Shown here piece after piece: positions 34,966 to 44,319 of a DNA stretch of 64,000 nt; position 1 is the stretch's first letter, and each line of letters begins with the position of its first letter. The stretch lies in assembly GCF_041596335.1 (NCBI RefSeq), contig NZ_JBFHIT010000010.1, forward strand, positions 1 to 64,000, written 5' to 3'. The position numbers were made by a program, and so were the translations under genes. The notes beneath the pieces were generated by a model. It made no database searches. It was given only the letters and a program-made list of their open reading frames with translations, and was not told the DNA's origin. This DNA comes from Mangrovibacterium sp041596335 (GTDB lineage Bacteria; Bacteroidota; Bacteroidia; Bacteroidales; Prolixibacteraceae).

Positions 34966-35982
34966 TTAGGGTTGCATATTCTCTTCTTGAATAAGCGACC
35001 GGAAGCCATCGGAGAAATAGCTTTTATAGTCTCCGTTTTCGTCAGTATAAATAAAATAAACCTCAATTTCGGGAACAGCATTCGCAATCTCGATCGATTT
35101 TTCCAGCCCTAGTACCATAAAAGCTGTCGCAAAAGCGTCGGCAGTCATGCAGCTGTCAGCCAAAACAGTTGAACTGAGCAAACTGTGTTGTACAGGGTAT
35201 CCGGTTTTGGGATCAATCGTGTGGGCGTATTTTTTACCTCCTTCAATATAAAAATTCCGATAGTTTCCGGATGACGCCAACGCTTTGTCGCTCAATTCGA
35301 CGATGGCTTGCAACTGTTGGTCTTGAACGAGAATGTCATCGTCGGGTTTGCTAATTCCGATGTTCCACGCTTTCCCTTTGGGGTTTACTCCGCGAGCGAC
35401 CACTTCTCCTCCAATTTCAACCATATAGTTGGTGCATCCTTGATCCCGGATGTAGCCGGCGACAACATCCACTGCAAATCCTTTCGCGATAGCACTGCAA
35501 TCGAGCATGGTGTTAGCGTGTGCTTTCTCAATTTTGCCATTAATCAGCTTCACCTTTTTGTAGCCCACCAATTCTTTTAGCGAATCAATTAGCTCAGGTG
35601 TTACTTGCTCTTTATTCTTAAATCCAAATCCCCACACATTAACCATCGGAGCAACGGTAATATCAAAAGCTCCATCGGTAATCGACGATACTTTTTCAGC
35701 CTTCTTATATACGGTCAGAAAATATTGATCGGCGCTTAAATCCTGATTGGAATTTATTCTTGAGATCACAGAGCTCGAATCGTAGGTAGAAAGCGACTGG
35801 TTAAACTCGTTCAATAACGATTTAATTCCTTCGTGAAGATCGTTTCCGTTCGGCTCCTCGTAACTGATATGATAAATCGTTCCGAAAATAAGACCTTCGT
35901 TTCGGATGTACTTATGGTTCGGCTTACACGAATTGAAGGAGAACAGAGCTGTTGAAAGCAACAATATAAAAAGGTACTTCAT
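34966..35982 (-). CDS. apbE: ApbE, FAD:protein FMN transferase (lipoprotein)
   Basis: Attaches FMN covalently to threonine in target flavoproteins such as NqrB and NqrC. It has 338 residues from ATG 35982; the longer open frame upstream has no signal. Residues 1-19 are a lipoprotein signal with lipobox SFNSC, so the enzyme should sit at the periplasmic face. LSTYDSSSVISRIN, the VNVWGFGF segment, LDCSAIAKGFAVD and EIGGEVVARG are ApbE landmarks; SGNYRNF and HTIDPKTGYP are also present. A complete nqr operon lies about 4 kb away, and this enzyme probably matures it. In other bacteria apbE often adjoins nqrF; here it is separated by four genes. Confidence 0.95.
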   Translation of the reverse strand: MKYLFILLLSTALFSFNSCKPNHKYIRNEGLIFGTIYHISYEEPNGNDLHEGIKSLLNEFNQSLSTYDSSSVISRINSNQDLSADQYFLTVYKKAEKVSSITDGAFDITVAPMVNVWGFGFKNKEQVTPELIDSLKELVGYKKVKLINGKIEKAHANTMLDCSAIAKGFAVDVVAGYIRDQGCTNYMVEIGGEVVARGVNPKGKAWNIGISKPDDDILVQDQQLQAIVELSDKALASSGNYRNFYIEGGKKYAHTIDPKTGYPVQHSLLSSTVLADSCMTADAFATAFMVLGLEKSIEIANAVPEIEVYFIYTDENGDYKSYFSDGFRSLIQEENMQP

Positions 35983-36133
35983 CCTTGTAATTTTTTTGAT
36001 TCGCAAAGATAGAGGAAAATATTCCTGATGCGGAATCAGGAGATCGAAAATGAATTTCATCGCGAAATATTCTGATAGATAGTAAAATTGTGTATTTTCA
36101 AACGCTATACTATACCTAATTATTTGTGTGGAT

Positions 36134-37426
36134 ATGAAAAACAATCTTCATGAACTGCTGATTGACAGAATCGGAGATGCTGTTTTAGGGAGATATAAAG
36201 GAGGGACTTTTGAACAGAAGCTGGTGCTGGTGGGCAGCCTTTTTGTAGCCATTGTATCACTCGTGGGTTCAATGGCAAACTTTGCGTTAAACCTGACTAG
36301 CTCCGGATTAGTCGCAGCAATCTTCAGTTTATTGTCCTTGATTTGTTTTTCGTTGGTTCGCTTTGGATTTTTGAGTAAGTGGCTCATAACGTGCGTGTTT
36401 TTTGTTTCGATCGTGTTTTGTAATCTGTTGTGGTATTTCAGTTTTGGTTCGCAGGGATCTGCCCTGTATCTCATTATTGGAGCTTATGTTTTTTTCATCT
36501 TAATTGCTAAAGAGGAGCATTATATAGTATTGGTTGTAATTTGCTTTGTGAATGTGTTGGCGCTTTTCCTGCTCGAACTTCTTTCCCCTGACATTGTTGG
36601 GCGTTACCCCGATGAGCCGACACGAATTGCGGATGTATATAGTGGCGGTCTTTTCGCGCTTATCCTGGTTTTGGGGCTGACGATCTCTGTGAAGCGAAAC
36701 TATCTCCGTCAGTACGAAAGAGCGAAAAAATCAGATCAGCTTAAATCCGCTTTTCTAGCCAATTTATCACACGAAGTTCGCACTCCGCTTAATGTTATTT
36801 CCGGTTTTACCTCGATGATTCCGGAGATGAACTACTCGGATGACGATTTAAAGGCGATTAACCGGATTATCGATTTAAATGGGATGAAGCTGTTAAGCCT
36901 GATTGAAGATATTATTGATTTGTCGAAACTCGAAGTGGAGGAGCTGGAGCTACACTACAGTATGCAGGATCTCCGGAAACTTTTGGAAGATCAGAGACAA
37001 GAATTTTGCCGGTATTTGGATGCCGACGCTCTATCGAATATCAAGCTTGAGTGTCGCGTTGAGGTTGAAAAAAAACAGCAATTTATCGACCCTTTTCGCG
37101 TGAAACAGGTTGTTCGTTTGCTTCTTTCAAATGCCTACCGATTTACCGAGCATGGAACAATTTTAGTGGGATGCTACGAAAATGATGAGCATTTGATATT
37201 CTACGTGAAGGATAGCGGGAGTGGGATAAAAACAGAAAATTACTCCGCCATTTTCGATCCGTTTATTAAGATACAGAACCGGGACAATACCCTGGAGGGT
37301 GGTGTTGGCATTGGGCTTCACCTGGCAAAACGTCTGGTCGAAAAAATGAGTGGCAAAATTTGGTTTGAATCCCAATATCGGGTTGGATCTGAGTTTTATT
37401 TCTCAATTCCGAAGCGGAAAACGTAA
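36134..37426 (+). CDS. Membrane-bound histidine kinase, no periplasmic sensor domain
   Basis: A 430-residue sensor kinase. About six membrane helices occupy residues 25-185 with only short loops, so sensing is probably within the membrane. Residues ~200-260 form the HisKA domain (KSAFLANLSHEVRTPLNVISGF, His in SHEVRTP). The C-terminal ~150 residues form the HATPase domain with the DSGSGI and GGVGIGLHLAK ATP-lid motifs. No receiver or response-regulator gene is adjacent, so it is an orphan. ATG 36134 is chosen over the GTG at 36128. It is divergent from apbE. Confidence 0.88.
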   Translation: MKNNLHELLIDRIGDAVLGRYKGGTFEQKLVLVGSLFVAIVSLVGSMANFALNLTSSGLVAAIFSLLSLICFSLVRFGFLSKWLITCVFFVSIVFCNLLWYFSFGSQGSALYLIIGAYVFFILIAKEEHYIVLVVICFVNVLALFLLELLSPDIVGRYPDEPTRIADVYSGGLFALILVLGLTISVKRNYLRQYERAKKSDQLKSAFLANLSHEVRTPLNVISGFTSMIPEMNYSDDDLKAINRIIDLNGMKLLSLIEDIIDLSKLEVEELELHYSMQDLRKLLEDQRQEFCRYLDADALSNIKLECRVEVEKKQQFIDPFRVKQVVRLLLSNAYRFTEHGTILVGCYENDEHLIFYVKDSGSGIKTENYSAIFDPFIKIQNRDNTLEGGVGIGLHLAKRLVEKMSGKIWFESQYRVGSEFYFSIPKRKT

Positions 37427-37518
37427 ACGGAGGAAATTCGCTAAAATAATGGCTGATTCAAGGAAGTATTTTTTATTTTTGTGCCGTTAAAAATCTTATT
37501 CATTAAAATAGATATCCC

Positions 37519-38229
37519 GTGGGAAGAGCATTTGAATATCGCCGGGCAGCCAAAGAAAAGCGTTGGGGCCACATGTCGCGGATTTTTCCGAAGTTATCCA
37601 GAGCAATTACAATGGCAGCAAAAGAAGGCGGACAAGATCCGGATATGAATGCCAAATTGCGTACCGCTATCCAAAACGCGAAAGCGCAGAATATGCCGAA
37701 GGATAACATTGATTCAGCTATTAAACGGGCAGCCGGGAAAGATGCATCAGACTTTACTGAAGTAAACTATGAGGGAAAAGGCCCGCATGGGGTGCTGGTA
37801 TTTGTTGAATGTGCCACCGACAATACAACCCGCACCGTTGCAAACGTAAAATCGTATTTCAATAAATCGGGAGGAGGGCTTGTTCCTACCGGATCTCTAG
37901 AATTTATGTTTGCTCGTAAAGCGGTGTTCGAGTTCGCAAAAACCGATTCCATTGACATTGAAGAGCTCGAATTCGAGTTGATTGATGCCGGGTTGGAGGA
38001 GATAGAGGCAGAAGAAGGGATTGTGTATGTAACCGGCGATTATACCGCGTTTGGAAGTCTCTCGAAAGCACTGGAAGATAAAGGGATCGAACTAAGCAAA
38101 GCTGTGTTGAAACGAATCCCGACCACACCGGTTGAGTTTTCTGACGAACAATTGGAAGATATCGAAAAACTGTTGGACAAAATCGAAGAGGATGACGATG
38201 TTCAGCATGTGTTTACCAATATTGCCTAA
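37519..38229 (+). CDS. YebC/PmpR (TACO1-like) translation/transcription regulator
   Basis: A 236-residue protein of normal YebC length. GRAFEYRRAAKEKRWGHMSRIFPKLSRAI and AAKEGGQDPDMNAKLRTAI at the N-terminus are highly conserved; YEGKGPHGVLVFVECATDN begins domain 2. TACO1/YebC proteins relieve ribosome stalling at proline stretches, and some act as DNA-binding regulators; which applies here is unknown. The start is GTG (37519). A -7-like box TATTTTTG at 37474-37481 precedes it and a hairpin follows. Confidence 0.95.
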   Translation: MGRAFEYRRAAKEKRWGHMSRIFPKLSRAITMAAKEGGQDPDMNAKLRTAIQNAKAQNMPKDNIDSAIKRAAGKDASDFTEVNYEGKGPHGVLVFVECATDNTTRTVANVKSYFNKSGGGLVPTGSLEFMFARKAVFEFAKTDSIDIEELEFELIDAGLEEIEAEEGIVYVTGDYTAFGSLSKALEDKGIELSKAVLKRIPTTPVEFSDEQLEDIEKLLDKIEEDDDVQHVFTNIA

Positions 38230-38240
38230 TAAATACCGTG

Positions 38241-38275
38241 CAAACTCCGCATCCATTTTTTGGGGGCGGAGTTTG
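38241..38275 (+). terminator. Hairpin after the YebC gene, likely terminator
   Basis: CAAACTCCGC pairs perfectly with GCGGAGTTTG around a 15-base loop; a short T-run (GTTTTT) follows after TAGC. Weak as a terminator but strong as a stem. Confidence 0.6.
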
Positions 38276-38310
38276 TAGCGTTTTTCACTAACCTGAAATC
38301 ACTTAATTAC

Positions 38311-39315
38311 ATGGGAATGTCAGTTGACCCTGCACAGCCAGACGATAAACTATATAAGCTTTACTGCGGTTATTGGGATCTCATGCAAAGGAACGTGAAG
38401 CCCTATTATTACCTCAAAGCGTTTGCCCGCTTTCTGATGCCACGTGCAGTACTGCAAAATATTTTGGAACGAAGGCTAGGTCAGGTTCGGAAGTTTGATC
38501 AGGATTACCTTGAAACTCGGGTGAGTTATTACAATAAACTAACTGAGGTTTCGGACGTTAAAGATCAATTAACGAAGTTGGCGGATTTCAGGTTGCCCGA
38601 AAAACAACGGGTGTACTTTTTCGACAGCTATGAGTTTATGCGTTTTTTCAGCTTTAGGAAAAGTGCTGATTTTCTATTTGGGGATATCATCCATGTGCCA
38701 GATTATCCCGCATTCACCAAAAGCCGGCCAATAGAGGGAGATAATCGAAATTCGGTGCTTCTCAATTTAGATAAAGTGAGGCATTTTTTGTTCATTAAGG
38801 ATCCGGTTTCGTTTGTCAGAAAAAAAGATATGCTTGTCGGGCGGTCAAATGCTAAGCAGCCTCACCGGAAACGATTTTTGGAAATGTACTTCGGGCACCC
38901 GCTTTGTAATCTTGGGCAGATTAATACCAATGAGAATAGTCACAAGTGGCAAGTTGGGAAAATGACCTTGCGGGAGCATCTGAACTATAAATTCATTTTA
39001 TGCCTTGAGGGTTTTGATGTTGCAACCAATCTAAAATGGGTGATGTCGTCGAATTCGCTGGCGGTAATGCCTAAGCCGGTTTACGAAACATGGTTTATGG
39101 AAGGAACTTTGAAGCCAAACGTTCACTATGTTGAGATTAAGGCTGATTATAGTGATTTGGAAGAACGGTTACAGTATTTTATAGAACATCCTGATGAAGC
39201 CTTGCAGATTGTCCGAAACGCGAATAATTACGTCAAGCAGTTTCAAAATAAAAAGCAGGAAGAGCTGATCTCGTTGATGGTGATCCAAAAGTATTTCGAG
39301 AAAACCGGGCAGTAA
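38311..39315 (+). CDS. Glycosyltransferase family 90-like (CAP10/LPS-modifying)
   Basis: A 334-residue protein read from ATG 38311; the frame is open upstream only through the hairpin. The C-terminal half holds the family 90 pattern: KFILCLEGFDVATNLKWVMSSNSLAVMPKPVYETWF, then a stretch beginning HYVEIKADYSDLEERL. These proteins transfer a pentose or hexose, usually xylose in eukaryotes, to lipopolysaccharide, capsule or protein. The first ~120 residues are less conserved and there is no membrane segment, so it should act at the cytoplasmic side. It is not in a polysaccharide gene cluster, and the acceptor is unknown. Confidence 0.8.
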   Translation: MGMSVDPAQPDDKLYKLYCGYWDLMQRNVKPYYYLKAFARFLMPRAVLQNILERRLGQVRKFDQDYLETRVSYYNKLTEVSDVKDQLTKLADFRLPEKQRVYFFDSYEFMRFFSFRKSADFLFGDIIHVPDYPAFTKSRPIEGDNRNSVLLNLDKVRHFLFIKDPVSFVRKKDMLVGRSNAKQPHRKRFLEMYFGHPLCNLGQINTNENSHKWQVGKMTLREHLNYKFILCLEGFDVATNLKWVMSSNSLAVMPKPVYETWFMEGTLKPNVHYVEIKADYSDLEERLQYFIEHPDEALQIVRNANNYVKQFQNKKQEELISLMVIQKYFEKTGQ

Positions 39316-39765
39316 GGGGAGTCGTCTTGCATTCGAAAGGCCTCAGTTCGGGCTGTATAATCGAGCGTTTAACTTATTTGCACCGAATCGGACTTACAAA
39401 TCGGAGGGGATCCGGCATTCGTTTAAAGGGGCTAAAGCTAATGCTCCGATTGATGTGAGAATATGCCAGCTTATTGGCATCTGCGATTTTTGGATTGACA
39501 CACTTTCCACTGAAGTATTCTATTGAAATTAGGGCTCGGTTTCTCATCTCATTCCTGAATCCCGAAATTTTAGCTCCCCGTTAATTGATGGCTGCCAAAG
39601 AGCCAACCAAGGGTGAGCCCACTCCCAGGTTATTGCTTACAAATATCAAGGTTAAACGATGGAGTCTACATACTGATGTTTTCAGTTTATATGCCGTTTT
39701 GAAGACGTAACGTCAGCCGCTGAGTTTTTAATCGTACTCGAAGGCATGTTCGGTGCCATGCACGC
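39316..39765. other. Long gene-free stretch
   Basis: About 450 bases with stops in all frames and no recognised gene, tRNA or riboswitch. It contains a small hairpin ATGCCA-6-TGGCAT at 39463-39480 followed by a T5 run. The region could be a decayed gene, but no protein similarity can be read by eye. Confidence 0.5.
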
Positions 39766-39803
39766 AAAAAAAAGAGCCATTCCCTATTATGGAACGGCTC
39801 TTT
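39766..39803 (-). terminator. Terminator of the nqr operon
   Basis: On the minus strand AAAGAGCC(G)TTCC pairs with GGAA(T)GGCTCTTT around a seven-base loop and a T-run follows. It lies 24 bases after the nqrF stop codon. It is the only clear terminator found for the six nqr genes. Confidence 0.9.
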
Positions 39804-39826
39804 GATATATGTTTCAATACTGAAAT

Positions 39827-41098
39827 TTAGCTTCCGAAGTCGTCGAACAGAACGTTTTCATCGGGAACGCCTAAATCGTAAAGCATTTTTTGCACCGCCG
39901 AGTTCATCATTGGTGGACCACACATGTAGAAGTCGATTTCTTCAGGTTCTTCATGTTGCCTCAGGTAGTTGTCGTAAATCACATTGTGGACAAAACCTGT
40001 CTTATATTGAATATCCAATTTGTCGGCTTCCGGATCTTCACGGTCAAGTGCCAGATGGAATTTGAAATTAGGGAAGTTTTTCTCAATTTCTTTAAATTGC
40101 TCATAATAGAACACTTCTTTCCATGAACGGGCACCATACCAGAAAGTAACATTTTTCTTTGTTTCTTTCACCGTGTGGAACAGGTGGAACAAGTGAGAAC
40201 GCATTGGTGCCATACCGGCTCCACCACCAATAAACATCATTTCACTTTCGTTATTTTTCAGGAAGAATTCACCGAAAGGACCTGAGATGGTTACTTTATC
40301 ACCTGGCTTGCGCGAGAAGATAAAAGAAGAACAAACACCTGGATTTAGTTTCTTGAATCCACCATTTACTCGGTCGAACGGAGGTGTTGCAATACGGATG
40401 TTCAACATGATGATGTTTCCTTCGGCAGGGTGGTTGGCCATAGAATAAGCGCGGAACGTTGGCTCCGGATTTTTCATCTTCAGGTCGAACATGTTGAACT
40501 GTTCCCATTCCGGACGGAACTGTTCGTCGATGTCCATATCTTTGAAATCCACATCAATTTTAGGCACATCAATTTGGATATAACCACCTGATTTGAAGTC
40601 GAGTGTTTCGCCCGCAGGCAGTTTCACTACGAACTCTTTAATATAGGTAGCCACGTTGCGGTTCGAAACCACTTCGCATTCCCATTTCTTCACACCTAAA
40701 ACTTCCTGGTGAATATGCACATTCATGTTTTCTTTCACCTTCACCTGGCAACCCAAACGCCAATTATCGGCTTGTTCTTTACGGGTAAAGAAGCCGGTTT
40801 CTGTCGGCAGAATTGAACCTCCACCTTCGGTAACCTGGCAACGGCACATACCGCAAGTACCACCACCACCACAGGCTGATGGAAGAATAACTTTGTTGTT
40901 GCTCAGAGTAGACAGCAACGTGCTGCCCGGTTCTGTTTCCATCTCCATATATCCATCGTTGATGTCAATCTTCACCGATCCGGATGGAGTTAATTTCTTT
41001 TTGACAAACAACAGGATGCCCACCAACAGGATAATCACCAAAAGGAAGATGATAACGCTGGTTAAAACAACTGTTGATTGAGAGGCTAACAATATCAT
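39827..41098 (-). CDS. nqrF: Na+-NQR subunit F (NADH dehydrogenase component)
   Basis: Takes electrons from NADH in the sodium-pumping NADH:quinone reductase, an inner-membrane complex. At 423 residues from ATG 41098, it has one N-terminal membrane helix (about 11-32), a [2Fe-2S] ferredoxin domain with cluster Cys76, Cys82, Cys85 and Cys117, and a C-terminal FAD/NADH reductase domain (RAYSMANHP binds FAD, GGGAGMAPMRSHL binds NADH). An in-frame TTG nine bases upstream is less likely. Last gene of the operon, followed by a terminator. Confidence 0.97.
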   Translation of the reverse strand: MILLASQSTVVLTSVIIFLLVIILLVGILLFVKKKLTPSGSVKIDINDGYMEMETEPGSTLLSTLSNNKVILPSACGGGGTCGMCRCQVTEGGGSILPTETGFFTRKEQADNWRLGCQVKVKENMNVHIHQEVLGVKKWECEVVSNRNVATYIKEFVVKLPAGETLDFKSGGYIQIDVPKIDVDFKDMDIDEQFRPEWEQFNMFDLKMKNPEPTFRAYSMANHPAEGNIIMLNIRIATPPFDRVNGGFKKLNPGVCSSFIFSRKPGDKVTISGPFGEFFLKNNESEMMFIGGGAGMAPMRSHLFHLFHTVKETKKNVTFWYGARSWKEVFYYEQFKEIEKNFPNFKFHLALDREDPEADKLDIQYKTGFVHNVIYDNYLRQHEEPEEIDFYMCGPPMMNSAVQKMLYDLGVPDENVLFDDFGS

Positions 41099-41119
41099 AG
41101 TACTCAATTTTAAGTCAGT

Positions 41120-41737
41120 TTATAGTTTAATTCCCATGAATCCCATGAACGCCAAGCCCATCAAACCGGTCACGATAAACGTGATACCTAATCCGCGCAA
41201 GGGAGCTGGAATTTGAGAATACTTAATTTTTTCGCGAATAGCAGCGATACCTACAATTGCCAGAAACCAGCCAATTCCGGATCCCAATCCGTAGGTTGTT
41301 GCTTCGGCGATATTGTTGAACGCTTTTTGCTGCATGAAGAGTGATCCACCGAGGATCGCACAGTTTACGGCAATCAATGGAAGGAAGATACCCAACTGAG
41401 TGTATAGAACCGGAGCGAATTTCTCAACGATCATTTCAACCAACTGTACCATTGACGCGATAACAGCGATGAACATGATAAAGGATAAGAAGCTCAGGTC
41501 TACGTCTGCAAATTGAGGCCCCAGCCAAATCATAGCACCTTCTTTTAGTACATAGTTCTCAAGCAGGTAGTCAACCGGGAGTGTAATTGCCAAAACGAAA
41601 ATTACAGCAGCACCCAAACCGGTTGCGGTCTTTACTGATTTTGATACAGCCAGATAGGAGCACATTCCGAGGAAATATGCAAATACCATGTTATCAATAA
41701 AGATCGATTTGACGAATATATTAATCAGATTTTCCAT
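41120..41737 (-). CDS. nqrE: Na+-NQR subunit E
   Basis: A 205-residue integral membrane subunit with six helices. FAYFLGMCSYLAVS near the N-terminus and the VNCAILGGSLFMQQK segment carry the two conserved cysteines (Cys26 and the one in VNCAI) that bind iron between NqrD and NqrE. It is homologous to NqrD, with inverted topology in the complex. 21 bases separate it from nqrD. Confidence 0.97.
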   Translation of the reverse strand: MENLINIFVKSIFIDNMVFAYFLGMCSYLAVSKSVKTATGLGAAVIFVLAITLPVDYLLENYVLKEGAMIWLGPQFADVDLSFLSFIMFIAVIASMVQLVEMIVEKFAPVLYTQLGIFLPLIAVNCAILGGSLFMQQKAFNNIAEATTYGLGSGIGWFLAIVGIAAIREKIKYSQIPAPLRGLGITFIVTGLMGLAFMGFMGIKL

Positions 41738-41758
41738 ATCGTATCTTTGATTTCTTTA

Positions 41759-42409
41759 TTAGTCTTCAATTAGTTTCCGGTTTTTGCTACGTTGCACCCA
41801 GATAATAACTCCAACAGTAATCAGAGCCATTGGTGGCAAAATCATCATCCCGTTGTTTGAATAGAATCCTCCGTTAGCGATGTACCAGCTTTCAGGAATT
41901 AGTTTGTAACCAAACAAACTTCCTGATCCTAATAATTCGCGGAAGAAACCAACGATAACCAGAATTGCACCATAGCCGGCACCGTTCCCAATACCGTCGA
42001 GTAATGATGGCCACGGTTTGTTGCCCAGCGCAAATGCTTCCAGGCGACCCATCAGGATACAGTTGGTAATAATTAACCCAACGAATACTGATAATTGCTT
42101 GCTTACATCGTACACGAATGCTTTGAGCACCTGGTCGACCAGAATTACCAAAGCAGCAATAACAACCAGCTGAACGATGATGCGAATCCGGTTTGGAATC
42201 GTGTTGCGCAAAAGTGAAATAATTACGTTGGCAAAAGCAAGTACTGCAGTTACCGAAATGGCCATAACAATAGCCGGTTTTAACTGGGCTGTAACCGCAA
42301 GGGCAGAACAAATACCCAGTACTTGCACTGTAATGGGGTTGTCGCTATTAAGCGGATTGCTTAAGAGACCCAGATTTTTTTTCGAAAATAATTTTTCTTT
42401 ATCGCTCAT
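41759..42409 (-). CDS. nqrD: Na+-NQR subunit D
   Basis: A 216-residue integral membrane subunit, six helices. The QVLGICSALAVTAQLKPA start and IITNCILMGRLEAFALGN contain the two iron-binding cysteines paired with those of NqrE. Only six bases separate its start from the nqrC stop, so they are translated together. Confidence 0.97.
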   Translation of the reverse strand: MSDKEKLFSKKNLGLLSNPLNSDNPITVQVLGICSALAVTAQLKPAIVMAISVTAVLAFANVIISLLRNTIPNRIRIIVQLVVIAALVILVDQVLKAFVYDVSKQLSVFVGLIITNCILMGRLEAFALGNKPWPSLLDGIGNGAGYGAILVIVGFFRELLGSGSLFGYKLIPESWYIANGGFYSNNGMMILPPMALITVGVIIWVQRSKNRKLIED

Positions 42410-42415
42410 TTTCTT

Positions 42416-43111
42416 CTATTTTTTCTGGTTGAAAAACGCTTTATAAGCAGCTAAATCATCTTCAATCATAGTTTGTAGCCCTTTCGAAGTGATGGTGCCA
42501 CCAGAAATGGCATCAACTTTATGCTCAGCTGGAGCCGTTTCGTTTGATTTGGCAACAATGATTGAATACAGCGTACCGTCCTGATCGAAGATGGATTTGC
42601 CTTTGAACTGGTCTTGAAAAATTGTTGTTGAAATTTCGGCACCTAGTCCGGGCGTTTCACCTTGGTGGTCGAATGTTGCACCATAAATGGTGTTCATGTC
42701 GTCCTGCAGTGAAATGTATCCCCAGATCGGTCCCCAAAGTCCAGCTCCGTATAGCGGCAAAATGTACTTCACGCTTCCGTCTATTTGGCATTCGAAAACC
42801 GGCAATGCGCGGTCTTCAACTTTTTTGGCCCGTTCTTTTTTCATGTCAACGGTAAAGGCATCACCGTCTACTAGATCGCCTTTTGAGTTAACAATGTATG
42901 AGTTCACAATCTTCTCGCTGTAAATTTGTTCGGCATCAACAGCTGTTGCTGCAATATTTACCGACGCAAGAATGTTTTGCTTTTTCTCAATTTCAATATT
43001 TTTAGCCTGAAATGGTTTTAAGTTGAATGCAGCAACCGAAAGGATGGCAGCAACCAGAATCACCATTACCGAGGCATAAATAAATGTATAAACATTACTA
43101 TTCCTGTCCAT
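42416..43111 (-). CDS. nqrC: Na+-NQR subunit C (covalent FMN)
   Basis: A 231-residue subunit with one N-terminal membrane helix (about 9-29) and a periplasmic FMN domain. The flavinylation motif DAISGGTITS lies close to the C-terminus, with the FMN-accepting Thr206 (SGGT where many homologues have SGAT). GLWGPIWGYI is the conserved FMN-domain segment. ApbE encoded at 34966 would attach the flavin. Confidence 0.96.
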   Translation of the reverse strand: MDRNSNVYTFIYASVMVILVAAILSVAAFNLKPFQAKNIEIEKKQNILASVNIAATAVDAEQIYSEKIVNSYIVNSKGDLVDGDAFTVDMKKERAKKVEDRALPVFECQIDGSVKYILPLYGAGLWGPIWGYISLQDDMNTIYGATFDHQGETPGLGAEISTTIFQDQFKGKSIFDQDGTLYSIIVAKSNETAPAEHKVDAISGGTITSKGLQTMIEDDLAAYKAFFNQKK

Positions 43112-43129
43112 TTTTGTCGTCTTTGTAGG

Positions 43130-44293
43130 TTAAATAGTTGCTTTTACCCGTTTCAACCGCCGTTTAATGTTGCCTTCAACAACGTAGTGGTCAATTAATG
43201 GAGCAAAGGTGTTCATTAATAAAATGGCTAACATCATACCTTCCGGATACGCTGGGTTCACCACTCGGATCAGGATTGCCAGAATTCCGATCAGGAATCC
43301 ATAGATCCATTTTCCTTTATCGGTTTGGGCCGCAGAAACAGGGTCGGTAGCCATGAAAATCGCACCGAATGCGAATCCTCCAATAATAAGGTGATCGTAG
43401 AAAGGAAGTGACATATAGATATTGTCGCCCGCGAAAACATTCAGAAGGACTCCCATGGTGATACCTCCAAGAATGGTTGATACCATGATTTTCCAGTTTC
43501 CGATACCTGTAATAATTAGGATTGCCGCGCCAATCAATATCGCGAGAGTTGAGGTCTCTCCAATTGATCCGGGAATTAAACCAATAAAGGCATCCCAGGT
43601 ATTAACAGGGTTAGCATTTCCGGCGGCTGCTAATGCCATTGGAGTTGCTCCTGTAAAACCATCAACCATCTTTTCAACACCTGAGGCAGAGATCCAAACT
43701 GAGTCGCCGGACATTTGTCCGGGATAGGCAAAAAACAGGAATGCACGTGCCACTAGTGCCGGGTTCCAGATATTCATTCCGGTTCCGCCAAACACTTCTT
43801 TACCGAAAATGACTGCAAATGCCACAGCAATGGCAACCATCCACAGCGGTGTGTTTACGGGCATAACCATCGGAATCAATAGTCCCGATACCAGAAAACC
43901 TTCGTTTACTTCGTGGCCGCGGAATTGCGCGAAAATAAATTCAATACCCAAACCAACACCGTACGAAACAATAATGATGGGTAAAACTTTCAGCAAACCA
44001 AACAGGAACATGTCCATGAATCCAGCTGTGCTTAATTGGCCAAGAGCACCGAAGTGTTGGTAGCCAACATTGTACATGCCAAAAAGTAAGGCTGGAACCA
44101 ACGCTAGAACAACAAGTCCCATGGTTCGTTTCAGATCGATAAAATCGTGAATGTGTGTTCCCGATTTTGATGTATTCTTTGGTACAAAGAATAGCGTAAA
44201 TAGAGCGTCATGCGTGGAGTGCAGCCAATGGAATTTGGCGCCCTTTTGTACATGAGGCTGTGTCGTTTCGAAAAAATTTCTTATCGCTTTCAT
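43130..44293 (-). CDS. nqrB: Na+-NQR subunit B (covalent FMN, Na+ channel)
   Basis: A 387-residue membrane subunit with about ten helices. It binds FMN covalently at Thr217 in VDGFTGATPMA, a TGAT variant of the SGAT motif, and forms much of the Na+ path and quinone site. NEGFLVSGLLIPMVMPVNTPLWM and FGKEVFGGTGMNIWNPAL are family signatures. 26 bases separate it from nqrA. Confidence 0.97.
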   Translation of the reverse strand: MKAIRNFFETTQPHVQKGAKFHWLHSTHDALFTLFFVPKNTSKSGTHIHDFIDLKRTMGLVVLALVPALLFGMYNVGYQHFGALGQLSTAGFMDMFLFGLLKVLPIIIVSYGVGLGIEFIFAQFRGHEVNEGFLVSGLLIPMVMPVNTPLWMVAIAVAFAVIFGKEVFGGTGMNIWNPALVARAFLFFAYPGQMSGDSVWISASGVEKMVDGFTGATPMALAAAGNANPVNTWDAFIGLIPGSIGETSTLAILIGAAILIITGIGNWKIMVSTILGGITMGVLLNVFAGDNIYMSLPFYDHLIIGGFAFGAIFMATDPVSAAQTDKGKWIYGFLIGILAILIRVVNPAYPEGMMLAILLMNTFAPLIDHYVVEGNIKRRLKRVKATI

Positions 44294-44319
44294 TGAATTT
44301 CTTTTTTTAAAGCAATCGT

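Noticed and set aside
35983..36144. Longer start of apbE overlapping the histidine kinase gene
   Set aside because: The lipoprotein signal with its lipobox begins only at ATG 35982; the extension has no signal and overlaps the divergent gene.
41892..42311. A 139-codon minus-strand frame within nqrD
   Set aside because: It is out of frame with the conserved nqrD subunit and lacks any family signature.
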